Assembly: GCA_033722075.1 (NCBI GenBank)
Contig: JAWVZU010000095.1
Coordinates: 1 to 12,562 of the forward strand
Source of the DNA: JAWVZU01 sp033722075
GTDB lineage: Bacteria > Pseudomonadota > Gammaproteobacteria > Xanthomonadales > SZUA-38
DNA: 12,562 nucleotides
Reading direction: 5' to 3'
Shown: positions 5,861 to 12,562 of the stretch, piece after piece
Numbering within the stretch: position 1 is the first letter of the stretch
Layout of the letters: each line of letters begins with the position of its first letter
The notes under the pieces: model-generated
What the model saw: only the letters and a program-made list of their open reading frames with translations
Databases searched by the model: none
What the model was told of the DNA's origin: nothing
Made by a program: the position numbers and the translations under genes

Positions 5861-7672
5861 ATGGGGAAGCTATTCAAGTGGCTGGCCGGTCTGGTCGGTA
5901 TCGCCCTGCTGCTGGGCAGCGCGGTGCTGGTCAACGTCATCTGGTTCCGTCCGTTCAGCATCGACATCTTTTTCGAGCGCGTGTTTCTCGAATACGCGCT
6001 GGACGACCCGGAACTGCTGACCAGCATTCGCCTGCTCGAGCAGTTCGGCCTGGACGGACACAACGAGAAACTGACCGACGTTTCGCTGGCGCGCACGTTG
6101 CAACTGAACGAGCAACTCCGGGACAACCTCGCCACACTTCGTGAATACGACCGGGGTGGTCTCGACCCGGGGCAGCAGCTTTCCTATGACGTGCTGGAAT
6201 CGTTTCTGGCGGTACAGGTCGACGGGGAACCTTACACATTCCACGATTACCTCGTGACCCAGCTCTCCGGTGTGCACATCAATCTCCCCGAGTTCATGCT
6301 CAATCAGCACCAGGTGGCGAGTGAAATCGAGGCTGAGCAGTACCTGCTTCGGCTCAACGCTTTCGATACCAAGTTCGATCAGGTGCTGGAGCAGCTGCGC
6401 CATCGCAGGGAAATCGGCATCCTCCCGCCCCGCTTCGTGGTCGAAAAGGTGCTGGGCCAGCTGGAGGCGTTCGTCGCTCCGCCCGCGGAGGACAACCCAC
6501 TGGTATCCGGCCTGGCCGAAAAGCTTGATGCAATCGAAGACCTCAACCCGATCCGACGCCGGGCGATCCTCAACGAGGCTGAACGGGCGGTGGTCGACGT
6601 CGTCTATCCGAAGTATCGGGAGATGATCGCTTTCTTCGAGCAACTGGCGCCCCAGGTCCGGGGCAATCCCGGCGTCTGGGCCTTGCCGGATGGGGACGCC
6701 TACTATGCGCACCAGGTTCGCCTGCACACCACCACCGATCTCACCCCGGACGAGATCCATGCGGTCGGATTGCAGGAAGTGGCGCGGATCGAAGCCGCCA
6801 TGGATGGGCTGCTGGTCGAACAGGGCTATCCCGACGGAAGCGTCGGCGAGCGCATGCTGGAGCTGGCTTCGGAGCCGCGCTTTCTCTATCCCGACAACGC
6901 CGAGGGCAAGAGCACAATCCTGGCCGATTTCCAGGCCATCATCGACGAGATCAATGCCGGCCTCGATCCCTATTTCAACCGGCGCCCCGCGTCGGGCGTG
7001 GAGGTGCGTCCGATACCCGAGTTTCGAGAAGACGGCGCACCGGGCGCCTACTATCAGCCCCCCGCCCTGGACGGGAGCCGGCCTGGGGTCTTCTATCTGA
7101 ATACCCGGGATCTGTCCGAAATTCCGGAATTCGGGATGCGCACGCTGGCCTACCACGAAGCGATTCCGGGACATCATTTCCAGATTGCCCTGAAGCAGGA
7201 GCTGACCGGCGTGCCGACCTTTCGCAAGCTGGTGCCTTTCACCGCGTTTTCCGAAGGTTGGGCCCTGTATGCAGAGCGACTGGCCAAGGAGCTGGGGTTT
7301 CTGGCAGACCCGTTTGATGATCTCGGTCGCTTGCAGGCCGAGATGTTCCGGGCGGTGCGGCTCGTGGTCGACACGGGAATCCACGCCAAGCAGTGGAGCC
7401 GCGAGGACGCCATTGCCTACATGCTGGACAAGACCGGCATGCCCGAGGGCGATGTCATCGCGGAGATCGAACGTTACTTTGTGAACCCGGGGCAGGCGTT
7501 GGCCTACAAGGTCGGGATGCTCACGCTGCTGGAACTGCGCGCAGATGCTCGCGCGGCGCTGGGAGAGCACTTCGACATGGGCGAATTCCACGATGTGGTT
7601 CTCGGCCAGGGCTCACTGCCGCTGATGCTTCTCGAGCGCGAAGTCCAACAATACATCGCGGCCAGGCAATGA
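5861..7672 (+). CDS. DUF885 family zinc metallopeptidase, membrane-anchored or exported
   Basis: A protein of 603 residues of the DUF885 family, generally regarded as gluzincin-like peptidases. The zinc motif is HEAIPGHH at residues 432-439, with H432 and the second histidine group around E433 as catalytic candidates. E465 in SEGWALYAE, about 25 residues later, fits the third zinc ligand. Other family-like blocks are GAYYQPP, FYLNTRDL, the R/A-rich helix RLVVDTGIHAKQWSREDAI, and PGQALAYKVG near the C-terminus. Residues about 5-28 are a hydrophobic helix after a short basic start, without a lipobox cysteine, so a signal anchor facing the periplasm or an uncleaved signal is likely. About 600 residues is normal for the family. 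The ATG at 5861 follows GGGGGAAG; the frame stays open 73 codons upstream into zapG antisense sequence, which I reject. The substrate is unknown. No linked transporter or pathway gene suggests one. Confidence 0.93.
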   Translation: MGKLFKWLAGLVGIALLLGSAVLVNVIWFRPFSIDIFFERVFLEYALDDPELLTSIRLLEQFGLDGHNEKLTDVSLARTLQLNEQLRDNLATLREYDRGGLDPGQQLSYDVLESFLAVQVDGEPYTFHDYLVTQLSGVHINLPEFMLNQHQVASEIEAEQYLLRLNAFDTKFDQVLEQLRHRREIGILPPRFVVEKVLGQLEAFVAPPAEDNPLVSGLAEKLDAIEDLNPIRRRAILNEAERAVVDVVYPKYREMIAFFEQLAPQVRGNPGVWALPDGDAYYAHQVRLHTTTDLTPDEIHAVGLQEVARIEAAMDGLLVEQGYPDGSVGERMLELASEPRFLYPDNAEGKSTILADFQAIIDEINAGLDPYFNRRPASGVEVRPIPEFREDGAPGAYYQPPALDGSRPGVFYLNTRDLSEIPEFGMRTLAYHEAIPGHHFQIALKQELTGVPTFRKLVPFTAFSEGWALYAERLAKELGFLADPFDDLGRLQAEMFRAVRLVVDTGIHAKQWSREDAIAYMLDKTGMPEGDVIAEIERYFVNPGQALAYKVGMLTLLELRADARAALGEHFDMGEFHDVVLGQGSLPLMLLEREVQQYIAARQ

Positions 7673-7711
7673 GCGGGCGAGCCAGCGCGGTGCCATAGTT
7701 GCAGATGCGCT

Positions 7712-9181
7712 TCAGCGGGAGCCTGGCCAGCGCCGTTCGAGGCGCGTGCGGGGCGTCGACCCGAACCCGCCGCCGAGGATCACTTTTCCGTAGTCCCAGG
7801 GTGCCACGGTCGGGTAGTAGCGCCGGATTCGATAGTCTCGCCGCTCGACCGGTTTGCCGTCGACGATCGCCGGGCGGAACTTGCCGAGGCGCAGGAAGCC
7901 GATGGCCCGAGACCGGGTGAGCGTGCTGAGGTTACTGTCCCTGACTTTCACGTGGGAGGGTCGGCCGTCCTCCCGAATTCGGAATTCGAAATCGTAATAG
8001 ACCTCCTCGCCGATGACCTGGTAACCCATGAAATCGACCGTGAGGTTGGGGCCCGCGTAGATCAGTCGGGGCTCCGCGAAGTATTCGTTCCAGTCCCGCG
8101 TCGGGTCGGACTGGCCCAGGGCCCAGGCCTTGCCGTAGGCATCCCACGCCTCCTCCTCGCGCTCGAAAAGGATCAGCCAGTCGCCCAGGTCGGCGTAGGC
8201 CTGGATCCGGTCGGTTGCGCTGAAAGCCTCGGGGCGAGCCTCCATGAGTTCGACGATGCGCCGGTGCAGGGTCAGTCCGCGATCGACCTCGACATCCTGT
8301 TCGAGAAGAAAGGTCGCCGCCATTCCGCGCATCGCCGGCACCATGGCCGGCGTATCTTCGCCGTCCGGCCCCGCCAGCATGAGCATGGCGTCGCGATAGA
8401 GCGACAGGGCCGGTCGAAACGCTCCGGTCGCCCGCAGCCATTCAGCGAGATAATACAGTGCAGGGAGGGACTCCAGAGCCTCCTCACCATGCTGCTCACG
8501 GCTCAGTTTGAGGCCGAGACGCAGCTGGTCCTCTGCTTCATGCAACTCGTTGAGCGATTCCAGCGAGGCGGCCTTGGCGTAGACCAGCTTGAGCTGATAC
8601 GGATTCATCGCACCCCAGTGGCGGTGGGTGATGTGCTGGGCGCGGGTCAGAGCGTCCAGCGCCGGCTCGTGGCGCTCCAGCCCCTGAAATGCCATGCCGA
8701 GATAGGCCATGGGGCCGATCAGGACCGGGCTGTATAGTCCGTTGGCAGCGCCGATGAGGCTGATGCTTTCCTGAAGCGGTGCCAGCGCCTCCTCGTTACG
8801 ACCGGCGTGGTGCAAGGCCGCGCCCAGGTCGCTGAGCGCATAGGCGTACTCGACGTGATCGCTGCCCAGTTCCTCGGCTATCACATCGAGCAGCAGTCGG
8901 GCGCTGTCGACGGCCTGCTCGAAGTCACGGTTCTCCAGGTGGGCCTCGTAGGCGGCGATGGCCGCCGCCATGGCCGGTGTGATGGTGCGCTCGTAGTCGA
9001 TTGGCAGAGGCGGCGAGGGAATCACTTGCGTCGGCGGGTCGTCAACGAGGGTGCCGAAGCTCTCCTCCCCGGGGCGGCCGCGCTCCAGGTGGGCCGAATA
9101 GTCCAGGTGGGGAAAAATCATTGCTGCCGCGTCGGCAGCGAAGACCAGCCCCGCGATGATCGTTGCCGCTCTGCCGTTCAT
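7712..9181 (-). CDS. Exported TPR protein with TonB-like C-terminal domain
   Basis: A protein of 489 residues. The N-terminus (MNGRAATIIAGLVFAADAAA) is a short hydrophobic signal peptide with an Ala-x-Ala type cleavage region near residues 16-20. Residues about 75-330 are helical tetratricopeptide-like repeats, seen in stretches such as YALSDLGAALHHAGRNEEAL, AYLGMAFQGLERHEPALDAL and the AWDAYGKAWALG helix. Residues about 378-465 resemble the TonB C-terminal fold: alternating strands with FRIREDGRPSHVKV, then AIGFLRLGKFRPAIVDGKPV. There is no N-terminal transmembrane anchor with a Pro-rich linker as in true TonB, so energy transduction through ExbBD is doubtful; a periplasmic binding or scaffold role is more likely. 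I chose the ATG at 9181, preceded by GGGGGG at 5 nt and starting the signal peptide directly; a TTG at 9208 would add nine residues. It converges on the DUF885 gene with 39 bp between the stops. Confidence 0.85.
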   Translation of the reverse strand: MNGRAATIIAGLVFAADAAAMIFPHLDYSAHLERGRPGEESFGTLVDDPPTQVIPSPPLPIDYERTITPAMAAAIAAYEAHLENRDFEQAVDSARLLLDVIAEELGSDHVEYAYALSDLGAALHHAGRNEEALAPLQESISLIGAANGLYSPVLIGPMAYLGMAFQGLERHEPALDALTRAQHITHRHWGAMNPYQLKLVYAKAASLESLNELHEAEDQLRLGLKLSREQHGEEALESLPALYYLAEWLRATGAFRPALSLYRDAMLMLAGPDGEDTPAMVPAMRGMAATFLLEQDVEVDRGLTLHRRIVELMEARPEAFSATDRIQAYADLGDWLILFEREEEAWDAYGKAWALGQSDPTRDWNEYFAEPRLIYAGPNLTVDFMGYQVIGEEVYYDFEFRIREDGRPSHVKVRDSNLSTLTRSRAIGFLRLGKFRPAIVDGKPVERRDYRIRRYYPTVAPWDYGKVILGGGFGSTPRTRLERRWPGSR

Positions 9182-9234
9182 CCACGCCCCCCGGCGTCTC
9201 GAATCCAAGCTATTCCTAGTGTACCGCTTAGAGA

Positions 9235-9249
9235 CCGCCGGGCCGGCGG
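9235..9249 (-). terminator. GC-rich hairpin after the alcohol dehydrogenase gene
   Basis: A perfect 6-bp stem CCGCCG/CGGCGG with a 3-nt loop, 12 bp after the adh stop codon in its direction of transcription. No U-run follows, so it is not a textbook intrinsic terminator; it could be a Rho-assisted stop or an mRNA-stabilising end. It also lies upstream of the exported TPR gene on the same strand, so it may insulate the two. Confidence 0.4.
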
Positions 9250-9261
9250 AAGCGTTGCGGA

Positions 9262-10269
9262 TCAGGCATTTTCCAGCACCAGGCGGTAACGGGCCTCGCC
9301 GCTGCGCAGGCGCTCGAGTGCGTCATTGACCCGGTTCATGGGGTAGTGCTGGGTGATCGGCGCGATCGCGTGGCGGGCGCAGAAATCGAGCATGTCGGCG
9401 ATCATGGCCGGACTGCCGACCGGCGAACCGCCGATCGACTTCTCGCCGCCGATGAGCGGAAACACGGCCGTCTCGATCGACGGCGCCGCGCCGACCAGGT
9501 GGATCCGGCCGCGCGGGGCCAGCGCCGCGATGTACTTTTCCCAGGGCAGGGCGGCGTTGACCGTCACCAGGATGAAGTCGAGCTTGCCGGCCTGGTTCTC
9601 GAGCTGGCTCGAGTCCCGGCTGTCGACGAAGTGGTGCGCACCCATGGTCAGCGCTTCCGACTCCTTTTCCGGCGTGGTGGAAAAGGCGGTCACCTCGCAG
9701 CCCCAGCTGGAAAGAAATTGCAGCGCCAGGTGGCCCAGCCCGCCGATGCCGACCACGCCCACCCGGTGGGTCGGAAGGACGCCGCAACGGACGATCGGGT
9801 TGAAGACCGTGATACCGCCACAAAAAAGCGGGCCGGCCGTCGACGCGTCGAGGCCGTCGGGTAGCGGAAGGGCCCAGTTGGCCTGGCAGCGCACGCGATC
9901 GGCAAAGCCGCCGTGGCGGCCTACGATGGATCCCACCGAGTCTGCGCACAGGTTCAGATCGCCGCCCTGACACAGGCGACAGGTCAGGCAGGAACGGGCG
10001 ATCCAGCCAAGGCCGACGGTTTGTCCGACCGAGAGGTGGTTGACCGTCTCGCCGAGGGTAGCGATCCGGCCGATGGCTTCGTGTCCGGGAACAAACGGAT
10101 AGCGGCTGATCTTCCAGGCGTTGTCGAGCATGGAAAGGTCGCTGTGACAGATCCCGCAATAGTCGACCTCGATTTCCACTTCGTCGTGGCGCAGCGGGCC
10201 GGGATCGTAGCTGAAGGGCTCCAGTGGACCGCCGGGGCGGGTTGCGGCATAGGCGTGGAATGTCGTCAT
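9262..10269 (-). CDS. Zinc-dependent alcohol/aldehyde reductase, YahK/cinnamyl alcohol dehydrogenase type
   Basis: A medium-chain dehydrogenase/reductase of 335 residues; E. coli YahK has about 349. Catalytic zinc ligands are C41 (YCGICHSD), H63-E64 (PGHE) and C150 (LFCGGIT). Structural zinc is held by C94, C97, C100 and C108. The nucleotide-binding loop is GIGGLG at 174-179. STTPEK after the second Rossmann strand suggests NADP(H), as in YahK and plant CADs. The likely reaction is broad aldehyde reduction to alcohols; the physiological substrate is not visible. The start is ambiguous: the ATG at 10269 or an in-frame GTG six bases upstream at 10275, neither with a strong Shine-Dalgarno; I prefer the ATG. 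It is transcribed divergently from fnr across 162 bp. That proximity raises the possibility of oxygen-linked control, but I see no good FNR box in the shared region. Confidence 0.93.
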   Translation of the reverse strand: MTTFHAYAATRPGGPLEPFSYDPGPLRHDEVEIEVDYCGICHSDLSMLDNAWKISRYPFVPGHEAIGRIATLGETVNHLSVGQTVGLGWIARSCLTCRLCQGGDLNLCADSVGSIVGRHGGFADRVRCQANWALPLPDGLDASTAGPLFCGGITVFNPIVRCGVLPTHRVGVVGIGGLGHLALQFLSSWGCEVTAFSTTPEKESEALTMGAHHFVDSRDSSQLENQAGKLDFILVTVNAALPWEKYIAALAPRGRIHLVGAAPSIETAVFPLIGGEKSIGGSPVGSPAMIADMLDFCARHAIAPITQHYPMNRVNDALERLRSGEARYRLVLENA

Positions 10270-10380
10270 GTTCACAGGCTATCGGTCAGAGTAATGAAGT
10301 TGCTCAGTGTACGGCCGGGCCAAGGTCAACTGCCATTCGTGAAGGGTTTGTTTGCAGCTAGCCGTTTTCGCCGTCAGCGG

Positions 10381-10408
10381 TTGCGGGCCGCCACCGGACG
10401 GCTAAAAT
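10381..10408 (+). promoter_or_regulatory. Candidate sigma-70 promoter of fnr
   Basis: TTGCGG (10381-10386) and TAAAAT (10403-10408, 5 of 6 to TATAAT) are 16 bp apart. Transcription would start near 10415, leaving a short leader with GGGAG (10419-10423) 8 nt before the TTG start. The strong -10 and the fit to the start codon support it; the -35 is weak (3 of 6). It excludes the long upstream in-frame extension of fnr. Confidence 0.5.
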
Positions 10409-10431
10409 GCGAATATCCGGGAGATTCTGAT

Positions 10432-11181
10432 TTGTCCGAAAAATCGCACAGTGCTTTTGAAAATCTGGTCAGGCGCTGCTCTCACTGCAGCTTGCGTCAC
10501 CTGTGTCTCCCGGCGGGAGTCCAGCGCGACGAGCTGAGTCAGCTGGAACAGCGGGTCATGAAGTCGGCGCCGGTCGAACCGGGTCGATTCCTGTTTCACG
10601 CAGGCGAGGAGTCCCGCTCGGTGTATGTCGTCCGCTTCGGGAGCTTCAAGAGCCTCCACGTGAGCGCATCGGGCGAAGAACAGATCGTCGGAGTCCACCT
10701 TCCCGGCGAAGTTTTCGGTCTGGATGGGATAGCCACCCAGAAGCACGCTCTTGACGCGGTGGCCCTGGAAAAATCGGGCGTATGCTCGATTTCCTTCGAT
10801 CAGATCGACGCGATCATGAAGGAGTTGCCCAACCTGCAGCATCAGATCATGTCGATGATGAGCCGTGAGCTGGGCGAGCAGCAGAGCCACCAGGTGTTGA
10901 TGGGACGGCGTTCTGCGGTCGAGCGGGTGGCCATGTTTCTGCTGCGCTACTCGGAACGGCTTGAGCTGCGTGGGTTCGTCGGCGAATCTTTCGCGCTGGC
11001 GCTTTCCCGCCAGGACCTGGCCAACTACCTGGGTTTGAAGATCGAAACCGTCTCGCGCACCTTCGGCAAACTGCGGGACCAGAAGCTGATCGAGGTGGAC
11101 CGTCGCCTGATCGTCATCCTGGATTTCGACGGGTTGCGCAATGCCGCGGGCCTGGAAGACGACGAAGCCGCCTGCTTTTGA
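10432..11181 (+). CDS. fnr: FNR-type oxygen-sensing transcription regulator
   Basis: A CRP/FNR family regulator of 249 residues, about the length of E. coli Fnr (250). Cluster ligands match Fnr: C16-x2-C19-x5-C25 followed by LP, plus C118 (KSGVCSI). These bind an oxygen-labile 4Fe-4S cluster that allows dimerisation and DNA binding without oxygen. Residues about 35-125 are the cyclic-nucleotide-type beta barrel. A dimerisation helix follows (MMSRELGEQQ region), then the helix-turn-helix at about 190-215 with ETVSR, the reader of TTGAT half-sites. The start is a TTG at 10432 (MSEKSHS), chosen because GGGAG lies 8 nt upstream, a promoter sits just before it, and the cysteines then fall at Fnr-like positions. 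No ATG fits. It is followed 63 bp later by hemN, whose FNR box overlaps the fnr stop. Orthologues are called anr in pseudomonads. Confidence 0.95.
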   Translation: MSEKSHSAFENLVRRCSHCSLRHLCLPAGVQRDELSQLEQRVMKSAPVEPGRFLFHAGEESRSVYVVRFGSFKSLHVSASGEEQIVGVHLPGEVFGLDGIATQKHALDAVALEKSGVCSISFDQIDAIMKELPNLQHQIMSMMSRELGEQQSHQVLMGRRSAVERVAMFLLRYSERLELRGFVGESFALALSRQDLANYLGLKIETVSRTFGKLRDQKLIEVDRRLIVILDFDGLRNAAGLEDDEAACF

Positions 11182-11191
11182 CCAAGATCAA
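11178..11191 (+). promoter_or_regulatory. FNR/ANR box upstream of hemN
   Basis: TTGAC-N4-ATCAA matches the FNR consensus TTGAT-N4-ATCAA at 9 of 10 positions. It overlaps the TGA stop of fnr (11179-11181). Its centre (11184.5) lies 41.5 bp before the predicted start at 11226, the classic class II activator position. Confidence 0.88.
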
Positions 11192-11213
11192 AGCTCCCGG
11201 CTGACCCGGGGCC

Positions 11214-11219
11214 TAGCAT
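11214..11219 (+). promoter_or_regulatory. -10 element of the FNR-dependent hemN promoter
   Basis: TAGCAT matches TATAAT at 4 of 6. It falls at -12 to -7 if the FNR box is centred at -41.5, which is the expected geometry for an FNR-activated promoter without a -35 element. Confidence 0.65.
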
Positions 11220-11244
11220 CATCCCTGAAGCTTGGAGTTCTTTG

Positions 11245-12562
11245 ATGATGCAGCCCGCAAAAGACATTGCCACTCTGTTGCGTGGACTCGACGACCGCGT
11301 GCCCCGCTACACGTCCTACCCGACTGCCGACCGCTTTCGGCGCGATGTGGGCGAGGCGCAGTACCGGGAGGCGGTTCGCGAGGGCAATGCGTTGCCGCTG
11401 CCGCCGCCGCTGTCGGTCTACGTCCATGTGCCGTTCTGCAGGAGCCTTTGCTACTACTGCGGCTGCAACAAGGTGGTGACCCGCCATTTCCGCAAGGCGG
11501 CCGAGTACCTGCGAACCCTGTTCGCGGAAATCGAGTGGCACGCCGAGCTGTTTGACGCGGATCGCATGGTGGACCAGCTCCACTTGGGCGGGGGCACGCC
11601 GACGTTCTTGAGCGACACGCAGTTGCGCAGCCTCATGGATTGCATCGGCGCCAATTTCCGCATGGACACCAGCGACAACCGAGAATTTTCCATCGAAATC
11701 GATCCACGCACGGTGGATGTCAACCGCGCCCGCAGTCTCATCGGAATGGGCTTCAACCGCTTCTCTCTTGGTGTTCAGGATTTTGACCCCGAGGTGCAGC
11801 AGCGGATCAACCGGGTGCAGCCCTATGAGCTGGTCAGCGAACTCATGGACGCGTTGCGCGGCCCGCAGATTTCGATCAGCTTCGACCTGATCTACGGTCT
11901 GCCGCTCCAGAACCCGGTCAACTTCCGGGACACGATCGCCAGGACCATCGAGCTGGCACCCGACCGGATCGCGGTCTATCGCTATGCCCACCTGCCGGAA
12001 CGGTTCAAATCGCAACGGCTGTTGGACGCGGATCGACCCGATCTGGACCAGCGGATCGAGATGTTCGTGGCGGCCCGCGAAATGCTCCTGGACGCGGGTT
12101 ACGTGGCCATTGGCCTGGATCACTTTGCCAAGCCCGATGACGAACTTTCCATCGCCTGGCACGATGGAACGCTGCAGCGGAACTTCCAGGGCTATTCGAC
12201 CCGCGGAGGTCGCGACCTGATTGCAGTCGGGCCCTCGGCAATTGGTTCGGTTCAGGATTGCTTCGTGCAGAACCGGGCGTCCTTCAAGGACTGGCAGGCG
12301 GCGGTTGATGCAGGTCAGTCAGCGATCGTGCGGGGTTACGTGCTCGAGTCCGACGACCGCATGCGGTCGGGCATCATCCAGGACCTGATGTGCCGCTGCG
12401 AGACCGATCTGAACAGGGCTGCTCGCCGCTACGGTCAGGAATGGGACAATCTGTTCGCCGAGGAGATGGGCGACCTGGGGCGGTTGTCGCGCAGCGGGCT
12501 CATCGAAATCGATGGATCGCGGATCGTCGCTACCGATCAGGGCCGCCTGGCGCTGAGGCAGG
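11245..12562 (+). CDS. hemN: Oxygen-independent coproporphyrinogen III oxidase (3' partial)
   Basis: A radical SAM enzyme that decarboxylates coproporphyrinogen III to protoporphyrinogen IX without oxygen, in haem synthesis. 439 codons are visible with no stop; against E. coli HemN (457 residues) only about the last 20 residues are missing. Conserved features are PRYTSYPTA at 20-28, the cluster motif C65-x3-C69-x2-C72-x-C74 in an HVPFCRSLCYYCGCNK context, GGGTPT, SIEIDPR, GFNRFSLGVQDF, DLIYGLP, the GLDHFAKPDDELS block and RNFQGY. The N-terminal and C-terminal conservation marks it as true HemN rather than the shorter HemW. GGAG (11234-11237) precedes two tandem ATGs at 11245 and 11248; either could be the start. 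The frame is intact to the edge. It is preceded by an FNR box and class II -10, so it is probably induced at low oxygen by the product of the gene before it. Confidence 0.97.
   Translation, partial: MMQPAKDIATLLRGLDDRVPRYTSYPTADRFRRDVGEAQYREAVREGNALPLPPPLSVYVHVPFCRSLCYYCGCNKVVTRHFRKAAEYLRTLFAEIEWHAELFDADRMVDQLHLGGGTPTFLSDTQLRSLMDCIGANFRMDTSDNREFSIEIDPRTVDVNRARSLIGMGFNRFSLGVQDFDPEVQQRINRVQPYELVSELMDALRGPQISISFDLIYGLPLQNPVNFRDTIARTIELAPDRIAVYRYAHLPERFKSQRLLDADRPDLDQRIEMFVAAREMLLDAGYVAIGLDHFAKPDDELSIAWHDGTLQRNFQGYSTRGGRDLIAVGPSAIGSVQDCFVQNRASFKDWQAAVDAGQSAIVRGYVLESDDRMRSGIIQDLMCRCETDLNRAARRYGQEWDNLFAEEMGDLGRLSRSGLIEIDGSRIVATDQGRLALRQ

Noticed and set aside
5761..6135. 125-codon upstream extension of the zapG frame
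   Set aside because: It overlaps the DUF885 gene antisense. The ATG at 5760 has a Shine-Dalgarno and starts the membrane helix directly.
5870..7591. A 573-codon open frame on the minus strand inside the DUF885 gene
   Set aside because: It is a mirror frame produced by GC-rich codon bias. The + strand protein has a clear family, zinc motif and ribosome site, while the antisense product has no domain character.
7684..7711. Inverted repeat AGCGC/GCGCT between the DUF885 and TPR genes as a bidirectional terminator
   Set aside because: The stem is only 5 bp with an 18-nt loop and no U-tract, so it is too weak to call.
9913..10431. 173-codon upstream extension of fnr
   Set aside because: Most of it is antisense to adh, and the promoter candidate and Fnr alignment both favour the start at 10432.
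11188..12162. A 324-codon minus-strand frame opposite hemN
   Set aside because: hemN is unambiguous on the + strand through the whole stretch.
1..12562. CRISPR array, insertion sequence, tRNA gene, attachment site or phage genes
   Set aside because: No regularly spaced repeats, transposase motifs, terminal inverted repeats or tRNA-like folds were seen by eye on either strand; all genes look like ordinary chromosomal ones.

Overview
The window looks like chromosomal DNA of a GC-rich gammaproteobacterium. The DnaE and HemN fragments align closely with what I remember of the E. coli proteins, and ZapG (YhcB) is a gammaproteobacterial family. The gene mix, including a TPR/TonB-like periplasmic protein and a DUF885 peptidase, resembles the Xanthomonadales/Chromatiales side, for example Wenzhouxiangella-like bacteria. 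That genus-level suggestion is inference. I see no mobile elements, tRNA or rRNA genes, or CRISPR arrays. GC-rich codon bias creates many long antisense ORFs that are shadows.

Left part (1-5760). The 3' part of dnaE enters from the left edge on the + strand and ends 9 bp before a convergent minus-strand block. In transcription order (right to left) that block is zapG (5760-5335), then a rubrerythrin without a rubredoxin domain (5239-4823), a GlpC/HdrB-like double-ferredoxin CCG iron-sulfur protein (4826-3501), a DUF3501 protein (3484-2891) and an unrecognised coiled-coil protein (2833-1997). The three middle genes are tightly packed (an ATGA overlap, then a 16-bp gap with a good Shine-Dalgarno) and look like one operon. 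This set, probably linked to peroxide or redox handling, is the most interesting functionally uncharacterised system here.

Middle part (5761-9261). A divergent intergenic region separates zapG from a membrane-anchored DUF885 metallopeptidase on the + strand. It converges on a minus-strand gene for an exported TPR protein with a TonB-like C-terminal domain.

Right part (9262-12562). A zinc alcohol dehydrogenase of the YahK/CAD type is divergent from an FNR-type oxygen sensor with all four cluster cysteines. FNR is followed by hemN (oxygen-independent coproporphyrinogen III oxidase), which runs off the right edge. A near-perfect FNR box overlaps the fnr stop codon and sits at exact class II spacing from a -10 element before hemN, so FNR very probably switches on anaerobic haem synthesis from its immediate downstream neighbour.
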